Part shown: one piece after another, positions 23,560 through 33,474 of the stretch | Numbering within the stretch: position 1 is the first letter of the stretch | Layout: each line of letters begins with the position of its first letter | Assembly: GCA_964059195.1 (NCBI GenBank) | Contig: CAXKWD010000001.1 | Location: 118,167,751 to 118,231,750, forward strand | From: Ectobius pallidus | Lineage: Eukaryota > Arthropoda > Insecta > Blattodea > Ectobiidae | Length of the DNA stretch: 64,000 nt | Direction: 5' to 3' | Notes under the pieces: generated by a model | Told to the model about the DNA's origin: nothing | Databases searched by the model: none | Seen by the model: only the letters and a program-made list of their open reading frames with translations | Made by a program: the position numbers and the translations under genes

Positions 23560-23792
23560 AGAAATTAGGAACCCTTGGGCATAATTTCTGGGCTCCTTAT
23601 GTAGGCAAGGGCCAATCCCTGGAACCCGAGATAGAATCTCGGTGAATACGTGTAGAATTTTTGTTGGATTAAATGGGGTTGGGTAGGTTTCCTCCGGGTG
23701 CCCCCGCTTCCCCTGCCATATACCATTCCATTGCTCCATTCAACATAGTATGACCATTTGATTGCAATAAAGGAATTATTATTATTATAAGC
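23560..23792 (+). repeat. tRNA-derived SINE body, family D
   Basis: Matches the minus-strand copy at 15661-15886 over its 3' part: GGTTTCCTCCGGGTG-like block, CATTGCTCCATTCA, then ATTGCAATAAAGGAATT and a short (ATT)n tail. The 5' head is diverged. Confidence 0.65.
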
Positions 23793-26197
23793 TCTGGTTA
23801 GGGACCTTTATGATATAGCGTTCAGTTGTAACTCTCCTGGCAATACATAAATAAGGTACTTTCAAATTTATTGTAATTATTTATTGTAATTTATTGTATT
23901 CTTAGCCTTAACCTTTAGTAATTAAAACAGCAAAGATGCAAAAAAGGGTTTGAGGCTAAGAATACAACAATTAATATAATTTTCCCCTCATATACAAGAT
24001 GAAGTACATTATAAACTAATGTAAGTCTATTCATGATGGAATCTTTCCTAGGTACGAAGTTTCACTCTCAGAGAATAGATACATAGCCTATAGATAGTAA
24101 AAGATATTTTATTACTCTGATGTAACTTAAGCTAATTTCGGAGGCAATTAAGATTGGTAGCTTACAAAATTGTAGTATTTTTTTGTGGTGAATACTTGGA
24201 ACAATTTTAGAAAAAATACTTAGTAACCGCCCAATGAAGTTGCTCTACCGATTAGTAAAACTTACTGTTTTATGGTTTGATATGTCTCTTATCAGTAGTA
24301 CATGTACAATTAACATATTTTTCTCAATATGATTTTCGTTTTGAAAATATGTGTTTTCACACAGACTCATATACGCATATTGAATATGCTGCTCTTTTAG
24401 GTAGATTTCGAAGGAAAATCTACCTATTGCAATGGATACCATGTCATGATTTTCGAAAAATTCTTTCATATCTTTACGTTTCATGCTCCCCTAAGTACGA
24501 AACCACCGCCCGTTAAAAAAAAATGTTTGTGATATTTATATTATATATATATATATATATATCTTTACACGATAGCGGCCGTAATTTTGAAGATATTTGA
24601 ACCAAATTTTATTATGTTATTTCTAGGCCCAATAGTTCGGACAAGTTCGTTAATGGGAAAAATTGGCCCAAGGGGGTGGTCGGGGGAGGGGGTTGAAATT
24701 TTAAAACATTTATATCTTGGCCCCTATGAAGCATAGAGGGAAACTTTGTTTTAATAAATTAGAGTACTCGCTATGGAGTTCACAGTGACACCAACAATTC
24801 GGGGGTTTTTGGGGGTACGAGTGGGGGTGGGGGTGAGGGGATGGAAATTCGAATTTTTTGAAACTACGTCTTGTGGGGTATCGTTGAAAAGCTCTTGATG
24901 AGTACTCTACAAATCAATAACTAGTTTCTTGATAGCTCTCATATGACGCGAGATTTTAATGTTTAAAAATAATAACACTTAAAAGAATTATTATAATATC
25001 ATAATTTTGTCTTGTTTAGCGGCTTTGCTAATTTTATTCATTGCTGATCTTGCGCACGGCCTCCCAGAATATTATATCCTATTCTTGTTGTCAAAACAAA
25101 TGATTGTAGGCTCTTCCTCTTTACCGAATTCAGTTCTTATTACTGCGGGTTTGCCATGCCAAGGCTAAAGAAAAAGAGTGCTACGCAGCGACAATAAATT
25201 AAACCAAAACCACTTTGAAATCTACCTCAGCCTGTAGGCCTGCCTAAAGGGATTTTTCCTTTCAGAAGACCTAACAATTACTGTATTTAAGAGATTAAGT
25301 CTTGGGCTAAAAATTCCCTTGCTCATTGCATTGAATAGGAACTTAGGGATATATATAAGAACAATACAAACCTGGGGATACCCTCAACTCAGAAAGAATA
25401 ATAGAACACCTAGAAAAATGACGACATAATTACACCTTCTGTTTGTTTAACCCTTTCAGTGCTCAAGTTTTATTCATAGAAGCATTCAAATAAAATCAGG
25501 AGTGAATTATAGGTTGAATTGAACACGAAACATTTCAAAATAATAGCTGGTTTCTGCAAGTGGCAACCATAACACGAGAATCCATTAATTCTTTTTTGCG
25601 CATTTTTGTGATGATGAATTTATATGACAGTAGCAGTGAAAAAGTTAAATTTAACCCCTAGAATAAAAGTCTTCAAAAGTGTTTTACAACATATCTACCT
25701 GCTGTATTCGTCAATAAATTATATTATCGAATAATATTAACCATCAGTTTCATGGTCAATTCGTCAGAGCTTCTCTGGTCTAGTTAAAAGGATTTAGGTT
25801 TAAGATCCCCTTCCCCGACATTCATATAATCATCCTGTTGTCTAGTCACTTTGGGATAAAGTGCTGGAAGTGTCCTAACTTGAGAAATGGGGCTACATTT
25901 AAGTCTAGCCACGTGGGAATACCATAAATCCTACCAGGGTAGTGGTGGCTTTGGATTTAAAAATAATATAGATTTTTTTTCTTCTTTTGTTGTTGACATA
26001 CCACATAAACAAATGTTCCTAGAAAAAGGTTAAATCTATTGATCACATTCATCCAGACGGAATATAGAGTGATCCCCTGGCGTGTTATCAACACAACCTC
26101 CTTCTAGCACATCACTCGTGTATAGACATTGGAAAAGGAACATTTAAGGTATATAATTGATAGGAACGAACTTTGTACTTCCGATCAATGCTAGATG
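23793..26197. other. unassigned region with G-rich and simple-sequence patches
   Basis: No gene. An AT dinucleotide run lies at 24541-24562. G-rich stretches at 24665-24693 and 24798-24841 contain several runs of four or five G. A possible SINE-like stretch (25750-25950) has no convincing tRNA boxes. Confidence 0.4.
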
Positions 26198-26937
26198 ATC
26201 AGATGTCCCAGTTTAACCGGGACAGTTCCTGTTTTCAGTACAGTGTCCCAGTGTCCCGAGAAAAGTTTTCGGGGTTTTGAGGAATTGTTACACACACACA
26301 CACACACACACACATTTCGTCTTTTTCCGCCAGATAGAATACTATAGAAAGAGCGTCAGTATTATTGCCTACCAGAGATAATAGTTTGCAGGTTGTTTCG
26401 AGATTCTTGCGATAATTTGTTACTGTCGTGGATTAAGTAGCCATTTTCCCGTAAGTAATATCGTTTCCATCGATAATATCGGTAATATCGTTTCTATCGG
26501 TTCATATTACCATAGCCTAAAGATGTTTTGTGCAGATCATTTTTACTTTGTGCCTGTTACTGCTACTTTTTCTTATATAAGATAATTAAGGAAAGAAAAA
26601 TCAGAAGCACAAAGAAAATTATAGGTTTTCAAAAATACAACAATAATGACCTTAATTTGAGTAATTAATATCCACATTTGATTTCCAAGTGCTTTATTAT
26701 TATTCTAATTGTAACAATTTGAATGCTATATTCATAAAGAGTAAAATGTTGAAATGAACAATACTGTGTGAACGCTGAATTGTTCAGTGAGGTGTCTCGG
26801 TTTTTTGTTTTACAATCTGATCAGCCCATGTCAGATTTTCTGAAATATAGAACGTACACTGAAATAGTGTGAGTACTATATTATTCGGTAAGGTGTCCCG
26901 GTTCTTTTATTTTACAATCTGATCAGCCTTGGTCAGG
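26198..26937. mobile_element. possible MITE with duplicated right end
   Basis: The left side has TGATCAGATGTCCCAGTTT with CCGGGACAG. The right side has GGTGTCYCGGTT and TTTTACAATCTGATCAGCC twice, about 102 bases apart (from 26768 and 26870). The shared TGATCAGA and GTCCC words are in inverted orientation at the two sides. A CA dinucleotide run lies at 26291-26314. Boundaries are uncertain and no target duplication was found. Confidence 0.4.
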
Positions 26938-27271
26938 TTTTGGAAATAAAATAGAATTTCTATAAACATGCTTATTCTATATTCTTATAGAAAAGTAGTA
27001 TTTTGCAGTAAACTTAACTTCATTAGATTGAATCTTTAAGTTAACATAGTCCACGGTAGCAAGTCAATATATAAGATTACCTGCAAAAAGTAATTCTATA
27101 ATAAATCCAGTCTAAACGAAATTAACCATATAATTATGTGTGCATATGTGTTTTACAGGCGTTTATGTAAGGCTGAGGGGCTGACAACAAATTCCCGACC
27201 TCATCAACCAGGGAGATTCCAGTGTCTTTATTCAGTTCAACAGTGATTTCGAGGTACGGACTGCCATACTA

Positions 27272-27318
27272 ATGGCAAATGAAGAAGAGGAAAGCATAGG
27301 CTGGACTTATAACTTCCG
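27272..27318 (+). CDS. weak candidate first coding exon
   Basis: ATG at 27272 opens 15 codons with an acidic start (MANEEEESIGWTYNF) and ends at a consensus donor CCG|GTAAGT (27318/27319). A TTTTACAG acceptor lies upstream at about 27153-27160, so this could also be a longer second exon with an internal start, though all upstream frames between carry stops. No downstream exon identified. Too short to be sure. Confidence 0.22.
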
Positions 27319-27507
27319 GTAAGTTTTCCCAAATAGTTATTTGTGCAGGAGATAAACTTCTTTGAAACCGGTACTCGGACTCGGACTAGTTGCCCCTGTT
27401 AACGCTCTACAACTGAGCAAGTTAAAATTCAGTACAGTATGGTATGCTATGATTACCATTAATGGTCGTCCTCAATGAAAGACGTAATCATAAGGAGTCA
27501 TTCTACC

Positions 27508-27600
27508 ACGTCTCCCGAACATAGACTAGCTAAGTTGATTGAGCATCAGCACAGACAGTTGAAAGTCCCGAGTTCGAGTCCGGGAGTTGGAGGAATTGTT
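27508..27600 (+). repeat. tRNA-like SINE head
   Basis: A box TAGCTAAGTTGATTGAGC and B box AGTTCGAGTCC at normal spacing, followed by a short tail of TTATTCTTATTATT. The intervening anticodon arm does not fold well, so it is a tRNA-derived repeat rather than a gene. Confidence 0.5.
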
Positions 27601-28191
27601 ATTCTTATTATTCTCATAAGTCGGCTGATATAATTACCTGTGACAACATTAATATAACATATCTCTATTTTATTAATACGTTTATGATTATAAATTATGG
27701 CATATGTGTTTCATACGCATCCTACCCATTAGGAACTCCGCGGACTTCAATGTCCATGTCTCCTAACAGATAGGACTTCCAGGGCCCTACTTCATAAAAG
27801 TTACAATTTTACAGGTGACAGGTGACATAAAATTGTCTTACAGGTTTACATTTTGACAATTGTGTTTTTCATAAAAGCTGACAACTTTACATAAATGTCA
27901 TGACAATTTTGTAGATTTGTATGACAATTTTACATATTGTTGTTTCTCAAAACTTTTGAGTTTACAGGTAAAAGTCTGACAAATATGTCAAATCTTAGGA
28001 TACCTATCATTTATGAAACATTAATTTTTGCTGACATATTTAAAAATTTACAAAAAATGTAGAATTGTCATTACAGAAGTGACAGGCAATTTTTCATATG
28101 TAGGCCAACAGAGTAGGTTATGTAAATGTGTGGCATAACTTAGCAAACTTTCTTGTGATTTAAACTTTGTTAATAAACTTGCTAAATTGTC

Positions 28192-28390
28192 TTGTTAATA
28201 ATGAACACTAGTAGTAGTGATATTGGTAGTAGTGAAAGTGGTGAAGAAATAGACATGAAACCACCCAGTGTTTTTAGGCAATGGATTAACCTAACTTTCA
28301 ATTTCAGTGACTTTGTATTAAAAGAGAAATATAATTCAATTATTTTCGATAGTAATAATCGATTTTTTAGGTATCATTTGATGTTGAGAC
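28192..28390 (+). pseudogene. ORF of the GGGCCC element, cut by the LINE
   Basis: The frame begins at ATG 28192 (second Met at 28201) with an acidic, Ser-rich start (SSSDIGSSESGEEID) and a following aromatic-rich segment. It runs unbroken to about residue 67, where the LINE inserted. On the other side of the LINE (from 32882) the same frame would continue about 20 more codons before a stop. It resembles the N-terminal exon of a transposase or a captured exon, but I do not recognise it. Confidence 0.4.
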
Positions 28391-28622
28391 ACGTATGTGA
28401 GGAGAGTCTAGAAGGCAGTGATTAGTACGGAGCCTAATTTAAAAGTGCTGTCTCAAAAGCTATTAGTTATATGAAATTAGTGGTCGCTTTGTGTTGTAAG
28501 GTTATTCTTCACAAAACGTAGTTATTGAAGCTCAGTTTTACGAATTATTTTTGCTGGACATAATTTTGTACATTTAAAATTAGCGTGTTTTGTGCGAGTG
28601 TTTCGAGAGACCTTTCTCAAAC

Positions 28623-30041
28623 ATGGACACTAGTCAAGTCAATGAACAAGCATACAGCTTGTATTCAGATGTGATGCAATCTGCACTCACAAAGGAGAAA
28701 CTGGAAATATCAGGTAATACTGATAATTTAATAGCTGATACAAGGATAATGTCTGATTCTTCTCACAAATCACGGCATGACTTGGAACAAGATATGGAAG
28801 TAACAACAATAAGACAAAATAAAATCCGACGCACGGAAACAAATGACGAGTTTATCCTACCAAAGAAACCAACTAAAACATACATTGCTAAGAAATTGTT
28901 TTCGGATACTGCAAGTCATATCCCAACAAAAAATACATATGAACCGTTATCTAAAGTTAATACTGCAGAAAACATGCAACCAGACACATCCATTACTAAA
29001 GAACAACCTAAAATTACGAAGAAGAGCAGAATGCCACCTATAGTAGTTAAAAAGCTGCCGGAGGGAAACTTTTTTGAACAAAATCGTGTACTACAGGCAT
29101 TGCTAAGCGAACCTATGAAGGTGAGCTACTCAGGAGAAGGAATCAAATACTTCACTTCGTGTAGAAGCGATTTTGACACACTATATAATGCACTACAGAA
29201 GGAAAAAGTTCTATTCTATTCTCATGAGCCTCGCGAAAATAAGCTTTTGCAGATTGTAGTTAAAGGACTCCCTGTTTTTGTTGAATCCAGTGTGCTAAAA
29301 GACGAACTGGTAAAACTCAATTTCAACGTGGAACACGTTCGACAGATGACCGTACCCTCCAAGCTACAGGAGGGAAATGTTGTCAGACGCCCCATACCAA
29401 TATGGGTCGTCACACTCCATAACAATGAACATTCAAGATCAATCTATCAAATACAAGACATTAACAATCATATAATAAAAGTAGAATCTTACAGACCTAA
29501 ACCGCATGTGGTACAGTGTCATAAGTGCCAAGGTTTCAATCATACATCGCGTAGATGCAATTTGCCTACTCGATGTGTAAAATGTGGCAATGATCACATC
29601 TTTACTGACTGCCCAGTAAAAGGGTTCAATCATGAACCAAAATGTGTTAATTGTGGTGGGAATCATACCGCTAGTTATGGACAGTGCCCGTTTCAAATGA
29701 AACAAAGGTCAGTGCTGCAAGAAAAGCTAAGAAATAAGGTTCAAGAACGGGTTCAAGCTAGTAGACAAACTCCGATTTGGAAAGAGAGTGACTTTCCTTC
29801 ACTCCCTGTAACAAGGAACGCTTCACTTCTTCATAACGTGGAGACCACAGAATCGTTAACAGATTCTATCAAAGATATAGTCAATCTGTTAAGAGGATTC
29901 AATATTACAAATGTAATACAAACTATTCGTACTACAATACATAAAATTAAGACGGCAAAGGACCCTCTGACAAAAATAATCAACATTTTTGAAGGCATTG
30001 CCCTTTTAACAGATACTGACCCCGAACAAAATGGCCAGTAG
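28623..30041 (+). CDS. LINE ORF1: Gag-like nucleic-acid-binding protein
   Basis: Encodes 472 residues from ATG 28623; the open frame extends 33 bases upstream only through a non-ATG codon. The N-terminal third is polar. The middle (about residues 140-290) has the RRM-like and PRE_C2HC-type pattern of Jockey Gag proteins (VVKGLPVFV, then LNFNVEHVRQM). From Cys299 come three zinc knuckles: CHKCQGFNHTSRRC, CVKCGNDHIFTDC and CVNCGGNHTASYGQC. The protein should coat LINE RNA. The C-terminus is hydrophilic with a helical end. The stop overlaps the ORF2 start by 11 bases. No frameshift. Confidence 0.92.
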   Translation: MDTSQVNEQAYSLYSDVMQSALTKEKLEISGNTDNLIADTRIMSDSSHKSRHDLEQDMEVTTIRQNKIRRTETNDEFILPKKPTKTYIAKKLFSDTASHIPTKNTYEPLSKVNTAENMQPDTSITKEQPKITKKSRMPPIVVKKLPEGNFFEQNRVLQALLSEPMKVSYSGEGIKYFTSCRSDFDTLYNALQKEKVLFYSHEPRENKLLQIVVKGLPVFVESSVLKDELVKLNFNVEHVRQMTVPSKLQEGNVVRRPIPIWVVTLHNNEHSRSIYQIQDINNHIIKVESYRPKPHVVQCHKCQGFNHTSRRCNLPTRCVKCGNDHIFTDCPVKGFNHEPKCVNCGGNHTASYGQCPFQMKQRSVLQEKLRNKVQERVQASRQTPIWKESDFPSLPVTRNASLLHNVETTESLTDSIKDIVNLLRGFNITNVIQTIRTTIHKIKTAKDPLTKIINIFEGIALLTDTDPEQNGQ

Positions 30042-32673
30042 TTCTCCTTGCTTGAAGAAAGATCTTACTATATTGAACTTCAATGCTAATGGAATCATAA
30101 ATCAAGTGTATGAATTGCAACAACTGTTAACAAATTATGATATAGATGTAGCTTGTATCAGCGAAACTCACTTGAAGCCATCTACTAAGTTTCGCTTAAG
30201 AAACTATACTATTTACCGTACAGATCGACAAAATAGAAATGGAGGTGGAACAGCTATATTAATAAAAACATCAATTCCACATCGTCTTGCAAACTTACCT
30301 CAATTCAACATGCTTGAAGCAAGTGCTGTATATATTAATTTCGATGGAAGTGAAATATTAATTTCATCTGTGTATTATCCACCTTATAATCATATGGACG
30401 AAAACGATTTGAATGCTATTGTTAATGTCCATAGAAATTTTATAATTTGTGGTGATCTAAACGCTAAGCATACGGCGTGGAATTCACGCATTAATACAAA
30501 AAAGGGAGAATTTTTATTAGACCATTCACACAAGTTTCACTATGCAATTATTGGACCGCTTGAACCTACAAGATTTCCTTGGGCGCCAGCCCATCAACCT
30601 GATGTTCTGGACATTTGTCTATATAGAACTGCGTGTGTACCAAACCAACAGTTCTGTCTAACAGCCCTTGATTCTGACCACGTTCCAGTTCTTTTGTCCT
30701 TCAAGGGTCGTGTCACAAATTACTCGAAATCCAGAAAGATTAACAGATCAATCGACTGGAATGAATATAGCAAAAGAATACACTCTAGTGTTCCTGGAAA
30801 CCCGCTTATATCTAACATTAGTGATATAGATACTGCAGTAAAGCTCTTGACTGACACTGTACAAACAACGCTGGAAGAGGTAACAACTTTATCTTCATTC
30901 ACTGCGGAGGAAAATGAAAATCTAGAATTAAAATTCCTTCTAAGAGCCAAAACACGAGCAAGGAAACATTGGCAGATTTCTGGTGACCCTTCATACAAAA
31001 GAGCATTTTATCGTTACCAAAGAGCTATTAGGAGAATTCATAAACGCGTTTTAATGGATAATTTCGCTGAAAAAGTAGAAAGCTTAAAACCGTGCGGTAA
31101 AGACTTCTGGAGCTTCACTAAGCGTGTTATGGGTAAATCTCCCCAGACAAAAAATACACCAATTCAAGATAACAATGGTGACAATGTCTACGATCCACAG
31201 ATGAAAACACAAATTCTAGCAAATTCTCTCTGTGAAAGGTTCAAACCTCAGCATCATCCCTGTGACGAAGAATTTACAGTAGAAATTAGAAGACAAGTTA
31301 ATAAACTACTTTGTCACCCGTTGTCTGGAATCTTTCCTCCGATCCAGCCTATTGAGGTTAAACAAGTAATACAAAATTTATCATTGAATAAAGCTCCTGG
31401 ACCAGATGGCATTACACCAATGGCTCTTAAACGTTTACCAAAGAAAGGAATAACTCACTTGACAAAAATCTATAATGCATGTGCCCGCTTCGCTTATTTT
31501 CCAACAGCATGGAAAAATGCTAACATTGTTGTGATTGCTAAACCGGGTAAGGACCCAGTTCTTCCGTCTAGTTATAGACCAATCAGCCTTCTTGACTTCC
31601 TGGGTAAAATTTTAGAGCGTCTTATTCTTCAAAGGCTTCTCCCAATTCTTTATCTACCTGAAAGGATACAAAATGAACAGTTTGGTTTTAAAAAGCATCA
31701 TGGTACTAGAGATGCTCTATACCGACTGACATCATTTATTGAAGAAGGATTTCGCTTAAAGGAACATACAGTTGCTACTTTCTTAGACATTCAACAAGCG
31801 TTTGACACTGTCTGGCATGAGGGGCTCATCTTTAAACTTTTCAAACTCAAGATTCCTACCGTCTATATTAAACTAATAGCGAGTTACTTACAAAACAGAA
31901 GATTCAAGGTTGTACATAATAGGCATCATTCCAATGTGCAAATTGCTGAAGCTGGTGTTCCACAGGGTTCTGTTTTAGCCCCAACTCTTTATTGTATATA
32001 TGTTCAAGATTTGCCTACCCATCCTGCATGCTTACATGGATTATATGCGGACGATACAGTATTGTACACACGGAATAAGGACATATACACTGCATGTAAA
32101 CAACTACAGTCCGCTTTAGATAATTTTACACAGTGGTCCACCAGATGGCGACTGAAAGTGAATGGTGAAAAGTCCCAATTGGTTGTGTTTACAAAGAGGT
32201 TCCCTCACATAACCCAATCTCTCACTGTTCAAAACCAACAAATACCACTCGAAATTACGACAAAATATCTTGGAGTTATCTTGGATAAAAGGCTTACATT
32301 CAGACCACATATTCAGACTGTGAGAGATAGGGCTTTTCAGCGGTTTATGGCTTTATACCCTATGTTCAAGAGTTATATTCCACTTAAGACCAAACTCTTG
32401 TTGTATACTGCACTAATAAGGTCATATATAATTTATGGATGTGAAGTTTGGGCTACGGCTCATTCAAGACACTTGAAACGTTTAGACGGCATACAACGTG
32501 CAGTCTGTAGAACTATTACGGGAGCTGATTATTACATACGTAATACTCAACTTTACAGTGATCTCGACATCGAGTTATTGAGTGTCTACTTGCAGCGCAT
32601 CAGATCCAGATACCTTGAGTCCTTAAAACTTCATTCAAATCCCTTACTAAGGGAAATACAATGTGACTTGTAG
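30031..32673 (+). CDS. LINE ORF2: APE endonuclease and reverse transcriptase
   Basis: Encodes 880 residues. N-terminal APE-type endonuclease: NFNANG near 16, SETH (44-47), GDLNAKH (141-147), DVLDICL (about 191) and SDHVP (215-219), which carry the catalytic acids and histidine. Reverse transcriptase: NKAPGPDGI (454-462), YRPISLLDFLGKILERLI (from 515), FLDIQQAFD (584-592, first catalytic Asp), GVPQGSVLAP (642-651), YADD (672-675, catalytic pair) and a KYLGVILD block. A short C-terminal region follows; no RNase H was recognised. It performs target-primed reverse transcription of the LINE RNA. ORF2 starts inside the end of ORF1 in another frame, which implies reinitiation. All catalytic motifs are intact, so activity is possible. 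Confidence 0.95.
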   Translation: MASSSPCLKKDLTILNFNANGIINQVYELQQLLTNYDIDVACISETHLKPSTKFRLRNYTIYRTDRQNRNGGGTAILIKTSIPHRLANLPQFNMLEASAVYINFDGSEILISSVYYPPYNHMDENDLNAIVNVHRNFIICGDLNAKHTAWNSRINTKKGEFLLDHSHKFHYAIIGPLEPTRFPWAPAHQPDVLDICLYRTACVPNQQFCLTALDSDHVPVLLSFKGRVTNYSKSRKINRSIDWNEYSKRIHSSVPGNPLISNISDIDTAVKLLTDTVQTTLEEVTTLSSFTAEENENLELKFLLRAKTRARKHWQISGDPSYKRAFYRYQRAIRRIHKRVLMDNFAEKVESLKPCGKDFWSFTKRVMGKSPQTKNTPIQDNNGDNVYDPQMKTQILANSLCERFKPQHHPCDEEFTVEIRRQVNKLLCHPLSGIFPPIQPIEVKQVIQNLSLNKAPGPDGITPMALKRLPKKGITHLTKIYNACARFAYFPTAWKNANIVVIAKPGKDPVLPSSYRPISLLDFLGKILERLILQRLLPILYLPERIQNEQFGFKKHHGTRDALYRLTSFIEEGFRLKEHTVATFLDIQQAFDTVWHEGLIFKLFKLKIPTVYIKLIASYLQNRRFKVVHNRHHSNVQIAEAGVPQGSVLAPTLYCIYVQDLPTHPACLHGLYADDTVLYTRNKDIYTACKQLQSALDNFTQWSTRWRLKVNGEKSQLVVFTKRFPHITQSLTVQNQQIPLEITTKYLGVILDKRLTFRPHIQTVRDRAFQRFMALYPMFKSYIPLKTKLLLYTALIRSYIIYGCEVWATAHSRHLKRLDGIQRAVCRTITGADYYIRNTQLYSDLDIELLSVYLQRIRSRYLESLKLHSNPLLREIQCDL

Positions 32674-32839
32674 AAATACATAAACACTATTCTACACTCA
32701 TTACTCGGCCTCTACTTCTAGTAGACAAGCTGTGAATTAACTGTTACATTTCACTACTTTTTCAAATTGTGTATTATGTCAATGTAAAGGCATGGGTCCA
32801 GTTGGCGACCTGGTACTTAAATATATTTAACTATCATCA

Positions 32840-32872
<33 letters not shown>

Positions 32873-33105
32873 GTATGTGAGAGCCATCTACAGTGTACTA
32901 AAGTAATCTTTAGTTTTGACATAAAATTGTCGCGTTTATGAAATGGGTTCTTTTAGTCTGACAATTTACATTAATTTGCCTGTAATGTAAGGAAAAGTTG
33001 TAATATTTATGAAAAATACAATTGTCGTGACATATTGACAAATTTGTCAGACTTGACATAATTGTCGTATTTGTCACACCTGTAGAGTTTTATGAGATAG
33101 GGCCC

Positions 33106-33449
33106 AGATGGACAGCTGCCCGGACCCCAGAAAGAAACCTTTCCAGATTCATTAGCGTTGGAATAGAGCACAGCTACTGTTGCTCTACCGCCTTAGCAGA
33201 GACAGTACCCATTGCATTATGTCACCAAGTCGGGCCATAGCCAAAATTATTACTCTCTCCTCGATATAGCATGGCTGTCGCCACTATTTACCCACTTACT
33301 CGGCAGAGTCCACCCGTTCAACAGCTGGTACAGTCAATTGCCCGGAAACGTTTCGATAGCCTAGCGCAGTGGATCATGTTGGTAATGGAATTCTAAACAA
33401 AACCCATCATGCCCACTCTCCAACCCTGCGCCTCCACTTTTTATGCGCG
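33106..33449. promoter_or_regulatory. less AT-rich, CpG-bearing patch upstream of a candidate exon
   Basis: Composition shifts from AT-rich to balanced between about 33110 and 33475, with CpG words (CGGAAACG, GCGCCTCC, GCGCGATGGCGG). It precedes the candidate exon at 33450 and could be a CpG-type promoter. No TATA box at a fitting distance was seen. Confidence 0.3.
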
Positions 33450-33474
33450 ATGGCGGATACGGCTAAGACTGAAG
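33450..33474 (+). CDS. candidate first coding exon of a host gene
   Basis: ATG at 33450 in good context (GCGATGGCGG) opens eight codons (MADTAKTE) and meets a donor GAAG|GTATGT at 33474/33475, phase 1. Short N-terminal exons of this kind at the end of a CpG patch are common in housekeeping genes. Against it: an out-of-frame ATG lies 7 bases upstream (33443), the segment is tiny and no second exon was found. Gene identity unknown. Confidence 0.3.

Larger units (their letters stand above)
28402..32870 (+). mobile_element. full-length Jockey-type non-LTR retrotransposon (4,469 bp)
   Basis: Bracketed by an 11-bp direct repeat ACGTATGTGAG (28391-28401 and 32871-32881) and ending in about 30 A residues (32841-32870). 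It has a 5' untranslated region of about 220 bases, two intact overlapping ORFs, and a 3' untranslated region of about 170 bases. Intact frames, a long pure A tail and perfect target duplication indicate a recent insertion. It lies inside another transposon. Confidence 0.92.
27782..33105. mobile_element. GGGCCC-ended non-autonomous transposon split by a LINE
   Basis: Left end GGGCCCTACTTCATAAAAG and right end (reverse complement) GGGCCCTATCTCATAAAA form imperfect terminal inverted repeats. Both subterminal regions are full of TGACAATTTTAC-like words in either orientation. Without the nested LINE the element would be about 0.85 kb. A short ORF starts inside (28192). Target duplication could not be identified, so the superfamily is open. 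Confidence 0.65.
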
